A DNA stretch of 64,000 nucleotides from Ryuthela nishihirai (GCA_038380435.1 JAWZYU010000018.1:53717751-53781750); one strand, 5' to 3'; counted from the stretch's first letter, positions 11,901 through 26,900 are shown. Notes: generated from the letters alone by a model not told the origin. A program made the numbers and translations.

Positions 11901-14900
11901 TATGCCATAGCAGAAGGTCTGAGAGGATGGCGGGACCTCAGCAGAAAAACGACACATACATCCATGCCTTACCCGGGGTTCGAACCCAGGTCCCTTAGAT
12001 CAGTAGCCAAGCGCGCTAACCACTCGACCACAGGACGGCGTCATTAGTTGATTAAAAATGCAGTTAAAATCAGTTATAATATAAATGCCCTTAATATAAA
12101 TGTAAATATCTAAACTTTAATTTAAGACATCACATTTAATGAATGTTGAATCGCGAACTGCTTCACTGACATCCACCACGAAAAGAGCCTCAGCAGAAAA
12201 CCTCAGCAGAAAAAAAAAGGGACCTCAGCAGAAAAACGACACATACATCCATGCCTTACCCGGGGTTTGAACCCAGGTCCCTTAGATCAGTAGCCAAGCG
12301 CGCTAACCACTCGACCACAGGACGGCGTCATTAGTTGATTAAAAATGCAGTTAAAATCAGTTATAATATAAATGCCCTTAATATAAATGTAAATATCTAA
12401 AGTTTAATTTAAGACATCACATTTAATGAATGTTGAATCGCGAACTGCTTCACTGACAGCCACCATGAAAAGAGTTGTAATTTTGGCCGCCAAATAGCGC
12501 TGATTACCGGTAGTACCATAATTTTCCTAATAATGAAATGTGAAAGAAAATTTTTGAAAGGTGAATTTGATAGAAAGGCATATAGAAGGTAAAGAAAATA
12601 TACAGATGAATAGGGAAACTAAGCTAACCTTTAGTTAAAAAAAAACTATTACCTATGCATATACATGTGCCGTTTATTTTGATGGTTAGTTTCAAGAAAA
12701 TCGGATGAAAACAGAAAAACTGAACTACTATTTGATTCTTGAGCAGCAGCTGATATCGAAGGTTGAGAAGAATGCAATATGCATGCAAATATTTGTACTG
12801 TAAAAAGTGAAAATGCATTACAGTTTGGGCAGTAAAGCAGTTTTGCTGCTCAACAAATTACGTGACATTTTCCAGCACTAGTGGCAAAAACGAGAACAAA
12901 AACTGCATTGAAATTTTCCATACCACGTTCAAAGGTTCAATATGAAATTTATGCTGGGTACATCAGATTTCAGGATAATCATCCGGAAATCTGATGTACC
13001 CAGCATAAATTATATATTAATTAAATAATATAATTTGAGTACCGGAGAACCTGGAGTTTATTGTATAACGATTAATGCTTTCATTCCAACTAGTTTTTAT
13101 TAACCTTTAAGAGCAATTATTTAAACTGGCATGATCGTTGTTAAATATTCCAGTTTCCTAACTCTCTAAATACCGAATGAATTTGTTAAAAAACTAGATT
13201 TAAACAGATTTCATGCAGATTATTTCAGTCATATTTTTCATAAAAACTTATTTAAGAAGTTACTGGTTTCTGTATCTGAGTTACTAATGACATAACAGGA
13301 ACTGTACTTAAAAAGGCACCGCTGAGTGTATAGTATGTACACTGAAGAGCAAAAACATTATGACCACCTGCCAAATATGATGTTGGTCCTCCACGTGTCG
13401 CCAAAACAGCTCTTACCCAGCGAGGCATGGACACTACAAGATTTCTAAACGGTGTCTTATGGTATCTGGTACTAACACGTTACTAGAAGATCCTTTAACT
13501 CTTGTAAGTTACATGGTTGAGCAGCCGCAGATCGTATCAACACAAACATAGATGCTCGATTGAATTGATGTCTGGGGAATTTGGAGGCAAGAGCAATACC
13601 TAGAAATCTTCTTCATGTTCTGTGAACCATTCTCGAATAATCCGGGTAGTGGGGCACGGCGAATTATCCTGCTGAAAGAAGGCACTACTAGAGGGATATA
13701 CCGTAGCCATGAAAAGATGTACCTAGTCTACAATGATGTTCAAGTAGGTGGTAGATGTCATAGTTTCCTACTAGATGAATGACTGGACCCAGGGTTTCTT
13801 TGCAGAACATTGTTCAAACATTATACTTCTTCCACTGGCTTCTTTTCATCTCATGGTGCATCCTGGTACCAACACTTTCCCAGATAAATGACGTACACGT
13901 ACCAGGCCGTCCACATGGTGCAACAGGAAACGAGATTCATCGAACCAGACGATCTTTTCCCAATCATTCAAAGTCCAATTTTGATGCTCGCGTGCCCATT
14001 GTAGGAACTTCTGATGGTGAACCGAGATTAGCATGGGCACTCGGAGGGGCCTGCGGCCACGCAGCCCCATTTTCAGAAGAGTTCGATATACTGTGTGTTT
14101 TGACACATTACTCCCATCACCAGCATTCAAATTACGGGCGAGTTGTGCCACAGTATCCCTTCTGTTGGCTCATACCATACAGGATAACTTTCGCTCACCT
14201 CTAGTATCAATGAGCCGTGGTAGGCCCACATCTTGTCGGCAGTCCGTGGTTTTTCCCCTTCTTGGACCACTTTTTGAAGGTACCAACCATGGCTGATGGC
14301 AAGTCTTGACGTCTTGGAAATGCTCTCACACCTCTCTCATCTCCTTGGATGTAACGGGCGCATTTGACAATGTATGGTGTTCTGCTACACTCAGCAGGCT
14401 TAAATAGTACTCTTGTCACAGGAACATATTTAACTTGGTTTCAAATTATCTAAGTAACAGGAAGGTCACTTTTTCCCATGCCAGCGGGGTAACTTCAAGG
14501 AACTTGGAAAGGGGCTTACCACAGGTTTCGTGCAGTAGCCCATTTCTCTGGAACTTACTTGCAGACACAGCTTGGGAGTTAACCCTGCCCGAAGATGTCT
14601 GGCTACAGGCTTATGCAGACAACATGTTGCTTGTCATATCGGCTTCCTCCATAGCAAGACTGGAGATTGCGAATCTCCTCATGATCGCAGGGATCCCGCC
14701 TCTGTATTTACCAGTTGTCAAAAAGAAGTGACTATATTTAGAGTCCTGCAGGCAAAGGAAAAAGCAACATTCCTTGGATTCCAGTTGGTCTATGAGAGAG
14801 AATTCTCTAAGTGGGCCCACTTAAAGACTGCGTGTGCCATGGTCTATGGAGTTACCATCGGGACGAGGAATAGAAGTCTACACAGGCGGTTCCAAGAGCG

Positions 14901-17900
14901 AAGATGGTGTGGGCTTAGCCTATACTGTCTACAATCAGGGAGCCAAAGTGTATGATTTAAGGAGAAAGTATCAGAAAATTGTTCAGCCTTCCAAGAAGAG
15001 TTGCTTTCTATCAGAGAGGCCCTTAAGTGCTTGAAGATTCAAACAATGGGCATCACACGACAAACGAAATCAAGCGACTCTTGGGTAATTAGAACATACA
15101 CAGTATCTCCTTCTCCTGGATCAAGGCACACATAGGTCATGAATGGAACGAGCGGGCAGACCAACTGGCCTGCTGAGCAGGTACTGACACCCAACCTGAT
15201 GTAGTGGTTAAAACTTCTAAAAACAGCCTGAAATTACATCTAGGAAAACAGGTAATGGACGAGTGGCAGAGGCTCTGGGACATGACTGAGAATGGTCTTC
15301 AAACGATATTCCTACAAAGATATTCTTACAAAGAGTCAGTCTGTCCCTGATGTTTTCTGACCACTACCTCACACAGGTACTGAAAGGACATGGGAACTTC
15401 CCAGGTTATCTGGAGCGCTTTAAAATCTCTGCCCACAGTTACTGCGGCTGTGGGGCTCAAGATGCAGACGTAGGGCACTACATCCTCCAGTGCCCAATAA
15501 CGGAGGGTTCGTTAACGAACTTAGAAGGTCCCAAGCAACCAGAGAGATAGCAGGCGAGACGATCACAGTGTCCATTAGGAGTGCCCAAGTCAAGGCGCAC
15601 TTGAGGGACATAGGTTAGGACATAGGACCGACTCTTGAACTCTCTCCTTTGAGACTGAAGCTTCTTTCACACTTCTATTTATTTCCTTAATTTTCTAGCT
15701 GTGCTGTGCTCCACACCTCCTTTAACGCCACCCATACTCCAAGTCCCTACTGGTCTCCCCTAAGAGAAACTATTATCATCTACTTCCAGGCTCTCACCAT
15801 TCGTGTAGTGTCGTGCAGACGGAGCACGAGTTGCCCCCCCATAAATATGACCCAGTCGTCTGGCCATTATAATTTGGCCTTTGTCAAACTCATTTAAGTC
15901 CGTTGCCTTTAGGGGCGGGGGTGGCTCAGTCGGTAGCGCGCCAGGCTCGTAATCTGTAGTTCCCAGGTTCGAGTCCCAGCTGGGTCAGCTTTGAGATTTA
16001 TCTCCGCAAAAATTCCCCGCCCTGCCCACGGTCAGTAGGGGACACCGATGGGATTGGAAAGGCCGCCGTCCATCGGATGGGACGTTAAGCCGTGGCCCCG
16101 TGTGAGGGAGAGCCATACCCTGTGCACGTTAAAGAACACGCTGGATGGCCTTGACGGGAGGCTACCATCTGTCTCCCAACAGCTGTTCCAGTGGGTCCCC
16201 TCCCCCAACCTTCTCTGAGCCTTCGGGGTCCATGCGACCTGGCCATTTAGCCCATGGTGTGCAAAAAAGTGCCGCTCAGAGGTAAAACAACCCAACCCAA
16301 TCCGTTGCCTTTCCCATCTGAAGAACAAGAATAACACTGATTCACAGAGCTCAGTATCAGGTGTTATTTATACCGTTTCATGAACTTCACACACTCCGTC
16401 GTTTACCTGCAGTTGCTTCGATTTACATAAAAAAGCACTGGTCATAATGTTTTGGATCTTCGGTATATGTTTGTGTTAGAATTCTATGCAGAAATATAGG
16501 CAGAATGTTTTCCGAAGGTATTCCACACAGAGAAAATTTTCTTCGAAAGCAGGTAGGACATTTGACACGCTCTGGACATAAAGAAATAAACCTAACCTTG
16601 CAAGGGAGGAAGCGGTCCTTTGGCCGAGTGGTTAGTGAGCTTGGATTTTATATTGTCTTTCTGCTGAGGTCTCACCTTCCTGACAGATCTTCTCTATGAC
16701 GTATAAACTGACAGGCTCCTGTCAGACCTCTGTGGCAAGCAGCTGCTTGAGGGGATATTTATCGGTTATTTAAGAGAGGAAGGGGAGATTGGCCTGGGGA
16801 AGTAAAATAAAGTAAACAAGTAATTATTTCAGAGCTTATATCCTCTTTCGAAAAATTTATACTAAAATTACACAAAAGTCTCAGACTGCTGACACTTTTG
16901 TGTCCCGCTGTTTAAATGGGAAGCGACATTCAAAGCGCCTTAAGTTTCAAATGATAAATTGATAAAAAAAAAGAAGATAAATCAAAAGTCCTAAAAGTTC
17001 TCCAAATCTTGATTTTCAACAATATACATTTAATATTTAAAGAGTTATTGAAGCTGAAACATTTATTAGCAGTGTCGCTGTCAAATGAATTTAGCATAAA
17101 AGTATAAAAGAAAAAAAATATGCTATATAAATTGGTCTGTAAATGGTAGCTAGGTAGTCACTGGAAGGAGAGCTATGCACCAATCCCCTGTGATGATGCA
17201 TAGAACCGGCCAGGCCTAGCACCTAATGTCCGACCCCGCCTTCTCGTGGTGCAGACCGTTAGTACCTTTCAAAAGAGATACTCTCTTGTGGAAGTGAACG
17301 GAAGGGGAGGGCTGCCAGATTAGTGTGGCCTACTGATCTGGACAACTATGGCTATTTTCCTTTTTTTTTCTACCCTGCTGAGGAGTGGTCAACCACACAG
17401 GGTCCTGGTGCTGACCATATAAACCAACTGGACTGGACAGATATATGGCTCTGAGCTTGATTATGGATCCTGATTTAGCTGCACTGGTGGGCTTCTGTGG
17501 AGGGAAAATCTTCCGCTGTGTTTTCTGTTTGTTTGTGGGTTGACAGCCCCAAGTGAATAGATCCACAGGATATGTTTATCAGCTGGTGGATAATCCTGAG
17601 CAGAAGTCATCGCAGGCACCTGAACTCTTTGCTTCTATTGGCATCGTCAAATTCTACATTGGAGGAAGTCTTCCAGTGTAGATGGCTTCAGCCTTTAGTA
17701 GTGGGGGAACGGGTCTTTGCCCCATGTCTGCGATTAGGGGGCTGTTTGATATTGTCGGCATTCCCTCTCTCAATAAACATAGTTTCTTTAAACATCCCAC
17801 TAACCATTTTCTCTCCATAGGTAGTTGGAATGTGAGGACTCTGCACAGAGCTTTTTCTCTTGATGTCCTCACACAAGAATTCCACCATTATAATTTAGAT

Positions 17901-20900
17901 ATTCTCGGCTTGCAAGAGACCAGATGGACAGATAAAGGTCAGATTCTTAAAAATAATCTTAAATTTCTCTTTTCAGGGAGGGACGACAATAAGCATCACC
18001 AAGGAGTGGGTCTGCTTCTCAGCAGACCCGCTAGTGATGCTCTTCTAGGATATGAGTGCATTAATGAAAGGTTTCTTACAGCAAAATTTCAGACAAGCGT
18101 TAAAGACCTGAATGTCACCTGCTGTTATGCCCCCACTGAGGATGCCGATGAGGATGAGAAGGATAGATTTTATGAACAACTTCAGGATATTTTGAATTCT
18201 GTCAAGAAAGGAGATATTACCCTTGTTCTTGGTGACTTTAATGCCAAAGTTGGTACTGACTCTGACCTTTGGGGAGGAGTAATAGGCCCTTTTGGTATTG
18301 GTAGCTGCAATGGCAATGGGCAACGTCTCCTACAGGTAAGTAAACTCAATGGTTTCAGAATAACTAACACTTATTACAAACACCGCGACATACATAAATA
18401 CACATGGGTTTCGCCTGATGGGCTGCATAGGAATGTGATTGATTATATATTAATTAACAGCAAATAGGGTAGTTCTGTTAGAAATACCAGGGCATATAGG
18501 GGAGCTGAAATTTGATCTGACCATTACCTTGTTAAAAGTGTCTTACAACTTAAACTTAAAACGCATTGTGCTAGGGTTAAAAAATTTGCTTTAATACTGA
18601 AGCTCTGAAAGACCCAGTTATAGCCAAAGCTTACCATGATAGGTTACTTAGTCATTATGAGAGTCATGATATGCTTACTACTGAAGTTGAGGAAGAATGG
18701 GATCATTTTAAATAGGCTTTTTTGGACACTAACAGTACTCTTTTAGGAACAAAGGAGCAGAAGAGGCAGAATTATCTGAGTGATAAGGCACTTGAGCTTA
18801 TTTCAGAAAGAAAGAACTGCAGGAATGTCCTTAATCAATACCCTACTAGTACTAATAGAAAGCATTACAGAGAGCTTAATAAACGTGTAAAAGATCAGTT
18901 AGCTGCTGATAAGAATCTTTCGCTTGATGGTTTGGCTGACAAAGCCGAGGAAGCAGTTAGACAGCACAACAGCAGAGAGCTGTACCAGATAGTTAATGTT
19001 TTGTGTGGTAGAAAACGGACAGGTATACAGGGATTGAAGGATAAACAAGGTAAGGTTATAGAAGGTGAGGATTCTGTCATGGCTAGGTGGGATGAGCATT
19101 TCAGGGATATTCCAAACAATGCGGTTAGTTCTATTCCTATTGTTTGCAATGATGATAGATGCATTGGTGGCTTTAATGTTGGCCCTATAACACAATCTGA
19201 AGTTAGTTTGGCTATTTCTAAACTTAAACTTCATAAATCCCCAGGGGTGGATGAAATTACTACGGAAATGCTTAGAGCTGGGAATGTTTCAGTTACCATT
19301 TGGATGACTGAAATTTTGAATATCTTTTATGATAAAGGCATGGTTCCTAAGGATTTTACCAGAGCTATTGTTATCCCTATTTTCAAAAAAGGTGATCGCA
19401 GTTCTTGTGATAACTATAGGGGTATCAGCCTACTCTCTGTTCCAGGTAAAGTTCTTTCCATGATTGTGCTTAATAGAATTAAGAATCTGGTTGACAGTCA
19501 ATTGCGTGATTAGCAATGTGGATTCAGAAGTGGTAGGGGATGTGTGGATCAGATATTTTCACTTAGGCAGATTCTTGAGAAATGTTTAGAGTTTCAGAAA
19601 CCTTTGGTTGCTACCTTTGTTGATTTCAAAAAGGCTTTCGACTCTGTTGATCGTCATAATTTGTGGTTGATTGTGAAATCATGTGGTATACCTGAGAAGT
19701 TAGGATACATAATGAAAGCTCTCTATAATAACACTGAGTCGTGTGTGAGAGTTGGTAAGGCTTGTAGCAATTGGTTTAGCATTACTTCTGGTGTTCGACA
19801 AGGGTGCATTTTGTCTCCTTTTCTCTTTAGTTTGGTTATTGATTATGTTATGCGAAATTCACTTCAAGGGAAAGATTTTGGCCTTAAATGGGCTGGAGAT
19901 ACGAAAATTTCTGATTTAGATTATGCTGATGATTTAGCCCTTTTGTCAAATGATGTTGATGAGATGAACTCTTTCATTCGAGCTGTTGATGAGACTGGTA
20001 GTAGAGTAGGTTTGGTTATAAACAGAGAGAAAACTAAAGTGATGAAAATTGGTCAGGCAGGCTGTGATTCAGTTAATCTGAATGGTTGCAGTCTTGAGCA
20101 GGTGTCACAGTTTAATTATCTTGGGAGATGTGTAACAGAAAATGGTGATGTGCGGCATGAGATTAACAGACGAATAGGGATTGCTGCCGGGACTTTTAAG
20201 AATCTATGGAGAGTGTGGAGAAATAGGCGTATACACCTAAAGACTAAAATTAGGCTGTATAATAGTTTGGTTCTTTCTAGGGTTAGTTATGGTAGTGAAA
20301 CTTGGACACTTTGTAAACATGATAACAGGAAACTAGATGCTTTTGATTCCATATACTTACGCAGTATCTTGGGCATTAGAAGGTTCAACTTTGTAACTAA
20401 TGATGAGGTTAGGCAAAGGAGTTTGCAACCTCCTTTAAGCAGCATATTGTGCAGAGAGAGACTCCGTTGGTTTGGCCATGTTACCCGTATGAATAATTAT
20501 AGATTGGCGAATAGGGTTATGAACAGTGTGCCTAAAGACCTCAGAAAGAAGGGGAGACCTAGGATGCGGTGGGCGGACAATGTCAAACAGGACCTTGTTA
20601 GAATTGGTGTGCAGTGGCCAGATGCAGTAGATGTAGTTCAGGATAGACTTGCTTGGAGAACTAAATTGCACCGTCTGGTTGGACCTCCGTAGCCCATGGC
20701 TGCTTGAGGATGATGATGATGATGATATAACAAATCATTCATCAAAATAAATATAATGATTCTTTTAATTTGGACGGTTTTGAAGAAGTTTAAGTCAACA
20801 GTAACTGCTGCTAAATATTCTAGATTCAATAAATCTGTAATTGTTAGACTAATTTCAAAGTTAGCGAGCTTTAGATGTCGCTTTTTATTCATATAACATG

Positions 20901-23900
20901 CAAGCTTATAGTGTACATGAAGAAAAAAAACAGTCATGATCCGGAGAGATGGTAGAACTTATCCTTTTCCTACTTACGGGTACCTTCATTCCGATAACCC
21001 ATATCAGACTTTATGACTATAAGACTACTACATCATGCTCCTGTAAATAATCTCTCTTTGAGCTTGCTAAGTATTTTGAAGACAGTGGCAAACATGGTGC
21101 TTTTATGGTATTATTAACGAAACTAATATTTCATTTATAACAACAAAATAATATAACATAATTAAATTAAAAAAATACATTATCAATTTCCAAATGTGCT
21201 ATCATTAACCAAGTAGAATCCTTTTTTGATTTAGACCTACAGTTATTGAAAACAAAAAATGGCATCATTAGCATTTCAGGGTGTCAGTTGGAATGAACTA
21301 GAAAATTTTTAAAAAGTTGAAAAGAAAGAAGTTCAGACGTAGTTTGTTAACTACTTTTACCAAAGAGCATTGTTTTAATGTAAATCATATTACATAACTA
21401 ATGTTATATTTATGAATTGCAAAATAATATGGAAATAAAATTATTATTATTAGTAGTAGAAGTAGTCACGATTACCATATATAGACGTATTATCTGTCTC
21501 ATTAAAAACAAACTGGCTACATATTTCGATCTATATTTTAATAGGCATCGAGCTGTTTCCATAGCTAATGGAAAATGATTTGTTAAGTGACTGATGAATA
21601 TTGATTTAATAATTTTATCTTGAAGAATGAAAATATCTTTACAAATATGTTGATGAAATAGAAAATATTGAAACCATGTTATATGAAGAAATACTCATTA
21701 TAAAATGATTATTTTTAACTAAATTATTGTATCACAGTTATTATCGAGTTCACGTTATTGTTTTTAACTTTTAACTAATGTGTAAACGCCCGTGGTGTAA
21801 ATAAGTTTACTAATACCACGGGCGAGTGTCTTTATTCTTGTGGTGTAGTTATTTTTTTCAAAAACTTTTTATGCTACTATTTCAGGGGTATATGTAACTG
21901 TATACCGTGTATCTATGGAAATAAATGATTGATTTCGTTACTGTAAAAAATTGTCTTTCTTTTTTTTGGGGGGGGGGTGGAATTTATATTGTTTTAAGCA
22001 GGTAAAATCGAATATAATTCATATTTAAATTCGAATTTTTAAATTGTTTAATAAGATTGTTTTCCTATCGTTCTGAATTTCTTGCATAATTTTGTGCAAG
22101 GGATGCGCTTTATTCTCTTATTTCGTTTCATCATAAACATTTTTAGTAATTAATAACATTTGTTTAGTAATGGGATTTTCATTTAGTAACTGATTGTACA
22201 AATCACAAAGACTGACGAATATCATTGCGACGTTGTACTGAATAGGATTGATTATTTATTTTGCAATTATTAAAAATAATAATATGTAGAAATTCCACAC
22301 AAACCTATGAGTTTAATAACAGGCAATTCTTTTCCATTTTCAGCGTAAAGTGCGTAAGCAGTACAGAGAAAACCTAGTCCTGCAGATTCAAAGAAAACTG
22401 AAGCCAAATATAAAACATAAGTTTTATGCAAGTGATGTTTAGCTCGCAGTTTGTCTGAAAATTTAGAAAAAAGGAAATTATTGTAAACGACGCAGGTAGT
22501 TTAAAATATTCTTCGCATCGATCAACATATTTTCTGAAATTGACAACTGTGAATACTGTATAACCAAAATAGTTACAAATAACAGGAATAGGTTAGGTTA
22601 TTTAGTAAAATCTTAAAATACTTTAGAAATGTTTGTGAGTGTATACATCGCAAAAGGTGTAAGATGACCATATGTCCTGATTTTTGGGTCCTTGGCCCAG
22701 TTTCTGTTTGTTCCGGTTTATTCTGAACGCCAAATGTCGCTTTTTTGAGAAATTGTCTTGCCTTTTGCCTCGCTTTGAAATAATAACATCATTAGAGAAT
22801 AAATCTTGAACAAAAAGAGAATATCTTGTAAAATATTAAAATCCTTCTTGTTCGGCAAGAGTAGGAAAAAAAGTGGCGGGAAACTAAATTTAGAATTTAT
22901 ATACCTCATAATGAGTAAAATAATTTAGCCGCGTTTTTCTTTCTAAAATATCCTGCCGTTTTCTTTGCACTCTAATCGCCAGTTCATGCAGATTGCATAC
23001 ACATGTAAGCATGCATGGTTCAAGGATGCCTTGTATATGCATGATTCGATGACTCGTGGTAGTGTAGCGATATGGAGCTTATAGTAAGGCCAGTTGTTCA
23101 AATTGATGCGAGCTATAATCGCGGTAAATATACTGTTCTCTTTAGAGCTTTCTGGACTATGGAAAATAACATGCGGATCCCCATTCCTAACTTCACTCAC
23201 CCCTTGGGTCAGGGGACCATTGATTCATAATTCTATGTTGATGATTTCGTCCCTTTGGCGTATGTTGATTAGACAAACATTCAATTAGAGTTGTTGACGA
23301 TACTGATAGTTGAGTAGGTTGGTGATAACCAGCAAACTAAAGTGATGCAAATTTCTCGTGCAGGTTGTGGCTCAGTTATTTTGAACGGTTGCACCCTTGA
23401 ATATGAGACTCAATTAATTATCTCGGGTGCTGTGTAACAGATATTTGTGATGTACAGAGAGATAAATAGAAAAATAGGACGGGACTTTTAAAAATGGTTA
23501 GTGTGAAAAAATAGGCGTACATTCTTAAAACAAAATAGTTTGGTCATTTCTAAAGTTTGCCATATCCTTGAGCAGCGTATTATTAAGAGAGAGACTGCGT
23601 TGATTTGTCCATGTTGCCCAATGAGTAACTAAAGGTTACCTAATAGGATTATGAACAGTGTGTCTAAAGGTCTCAGAAAAAGGGAAATATCTAGGATGCG
23701 GTGGACAGACATTGTCGAATAGGAAGGACATCGTTAGAATTGATCTACACTGGTCAAATGCAGCTGCATATGGCCAGTGTAAATTCTTTATTTCACTTTC
23801 TTTATTTCACCCTTTCTTTATTTCACTGTCATCGTTTGATCTATAAGATGTTAAACAGTGCCTTGAAGAATAGTGCAGTAGATGGAATAATAAGGCAGAA

Positions 23901-26900
23901 ACAACTTATAGATGTTTATACTTGAAAAATTTCGTACACTAAATCCTGTGAAGTAGATGGATGAAATTAACAAATGAGATGCGTATATTAAGCGCTATAA
24001 CAGAGAATATGAACGGTGTTATTGACTTCATCTTAAACTATTAGAACTTCTTCAGACATACGATAATTGGAAGATTAGCTTTTAAAATATGTAAATTTCG
24101 AAATTATGTGTCATAATTCGAATTCTAGTGTGCATAGATGCGATGCACGAATGATGAAGTCTGATGGGTGAGGTCAGGTGTCTCGAGAAGTGCTGGTGAT
24201 TGTTGGTGAATTATAGTTGGATGAGGAATTTTTGCTTAATAACTATGGCAAGACACATTACTTTGTGGAAAATTTGGCAATAAAATAATATATATATATA
24301 TAGGTTTCGATAACATTTTTATATTCTCTTTTACGGTGCTTAATATACATCTCATTTGTTAATTTTATTCATCGACTTCACATGATTAGTGTTGCATGAA
24401 GAGCCCAGGAGGACAGCGTTTGGGAGATGCTAGAACCGTCACGCCTGTCACCAAATATCATGGGATATTCAAAGTCGCTCAGGTAGCTCATTCTGCCCAT
24501 TCTGACTCTGAAGCCAACTCTAACTGATGCTCTAGAAGCTGTTCTGGCTGATTTATACCACACACCGCGATCATGTGACGATTTAAGTGTCCGAATGACC
24601 CTTTTAAATAACTAGGGTGGTGTACCTAATAAACTGGTATCTCAGTGTATGTATCTATGTACGTACGTACGTACGTTCGTATGCATGTATGTATGTATGT
24701 ATGTATGTATGTATGTATGTATATATGTATGTATGTATGCATGTATGTATACATGCAAAATACAACATTGTATCCATTCGTGGTTGTAATACTTCTTGAC
24801 GTGAAACGAAAAATATAGTTGTATATAAAATATAACATAAGATGTTACGAATGAGACTCAATCTCCCCATACACACTGAGCTGTGATTTTTTCAGTGCAG
24901 GTTTTTTACGATATTCTTTGCGATGAACGTTTATACATTCGGATATTTCTTATTAGACAGCACTGATATTTGTGTTGACTTTGGAAATGTGCCAAACAGA
25001 CATTGCGCACTATTTAGAAATATAGCTGCGAACGCGCAGTTCTTGAATTGAAATTTATTAATACACCTTCTGCTTAGTTACAAATTAAATAACAGTGTCT
25101 TAACAGTTTTAAAGATAAAGAATAAAATTTGAAAAAAAAAGTGGGAACACTTACGAGCTGCGTACAAAGATGGGAATAGCAAAATGACGTAGACAACAAG
25201 AGCAGCGATATCCACCTGGAGAATGTCTGAAAGTGATTAAAATAGAAACAGCATCAGTTAACCAGTCTCTTTAGTTGAGGAGTTTTGAAAAATAAATACT
25301 CCGAATACAGGACTCCCTCCATTAAATCTCACATTCCAAGTTCTCCCTGTTTCTATACTTTACCAAGAAAGATGTGTATGTGTGTGTGGGGGGGGGGGAA
25401 TTCATTTTGATTTTTTTTTTTTTTGCCTTACCAAGAATTTTGGGGTAACAATTTGTCAATGTCACGAAACATCATACAATACTTAAAAAATTATTAAACT
25501 TAAATTGCAGGCATTTTATCTACAATTTTCTGCAAATTCACTATCTTGAGAAATCAATTTTCTGTAGTCATTACTATCCTGAGAAAGGTTGCATGATAAT
25601 TTTTGAAACTGTTTTCCGAAAATGATGCTGAAAATGCATTTTTTTATCCTTAGTTATATGATTTTGTAGAAAAAGTGGAAATGAAAAAAAAGGAGAAAAA
25701 AACTTTCGAATAAAGTATGCCAAAATAATTTTACCAATGCATGAAAATAGCTAAAATTTTAATCACCATTCAATTTTCAAAAAAAAAAAATAGGACAATA
25801 ATTTCAAATGTCTGAAATTTTTAGAAAAAAATGTTCAGGATCAAACCTGGTATCTCATAATGTGAGAATTAATAATTCAATTTCCGTCATGTTTTTCATG
25901 GATTATTTTTAATATTAACAATATTAGTATATTTTCAAAATAAAAAATTCTGTTCGGTTTGGATAATATTTAAATTTTGGAAACAAAATTTCAATTAAAA
26001 ATGAATAATATCTAAACACACACGAACATGCAAATTTATATTATCTAGTTAATACAATACAGATGACGTCAGAGCTACAAAAGAGTCGGAACATCTATCA
26101 GAAGTACACGAATAGCATTGTAATACGATATATTTACAAATGTGGAACATGCATAAGATTTGCCAATTCCAATTATTTTTGCACGTAAAATAGACGCTTT
26201 TTTGTGCATTGTCTAATACTTTACCTTATTTATACGTCATATCTCTAGAACAACACCAAACCTGACACCTTCTGTATTTCACGCTGTTCCCAGATTTCCG
26301 TTTTTCCTTTAAAAGACAGAAGAATTATTTTCATTTTATAAAACCAAACAGAATGTTATATCAAGCGCGGATACTGAAAAAGATTAAGTGGGAAAGCAAG
26401 GATATCACTCGACCTTTCACTGTCATTAAGCAAATGATCCTTTCACAACGAACGGAAATTAAATTTCGGGCAAACAATGAATAAGAAGAATTGAGGAACT
26501 TACAAAATTCGTCTGCTGAAAAGTGTTTGAACCAAAAGTTGTCACGGTCATTGGTCATAGTTATTCGATATTTCATAATCAGACCCTGGAAAAGAAAGTA
26601 ATATGGCGCTCATAAAAAAAAACTCAGCGCGTGTTATAAAAATAAGTAAAACAAAATGAAGAAAAAACAAATTTCATTGTTTTCGTTGTCCTCCCTAGTT
26701 TTCTTTCCCCTAAAAAGGAGAAAATATGAAAACGATTTTTTCTTATACCTCCTAAAAGCGAGTGCGAAAAGTTACAAGATATACGTCAAATGAAAGCTTA
26801 TGATGCAGGGAGGGTCATAAGCTACAAAAATAGTGACCGTCATGCTTACTTCTCCCCTAAAATAAGGGGAAATATTAAAACTATTCATCTGCTATATCTT

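Larger units (their letters stand above)
13340..16465 (-). mobile_element. Tc1-like transposon with nested LINE and SINE
   Basis: Termini are inverted ('cactgaagagcaaaaacatt' on the left; its counterpart ending 'ttttggatcttcggta' on the right), flanked by TA. The minus-strand transposase can be followed: 'MAQLARNLNAGDGSNVSKHT' and 'RGRRPLRVPML' (second HTH), 'NWTLNDWEKIVWFDESRFLL' with the first catalytic Asp at about 13950, and the end 'MPRWVRAVLATRGGPTS' at about 13430-13380. Frameshifts and gaps inactivate it. Without the LINE at 14326-15848 and the SINE at 15911-16300 it would be about 1.2 kb, the same as the copy at 57999-59202. Confidence 0.85.

Noticed and set aside
15911..16000. Possible tRNA genes at SINE heads (also 8670, 11980, 36530, 46705, 48200)
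   Set aside because: A and B boxes are present, but each is followed by the same SINE body, and copies carry mismatches in the stems; they are tRNA-derived SINE promoters, not tRNA genes.
24617..24876. Open frames on both strands rich in Met-Tyr-Val-Cys or Ile-His-Thr-Tyr
   Set aside because: They are translations of the (gtat)n/(gtac)n microsatellite.
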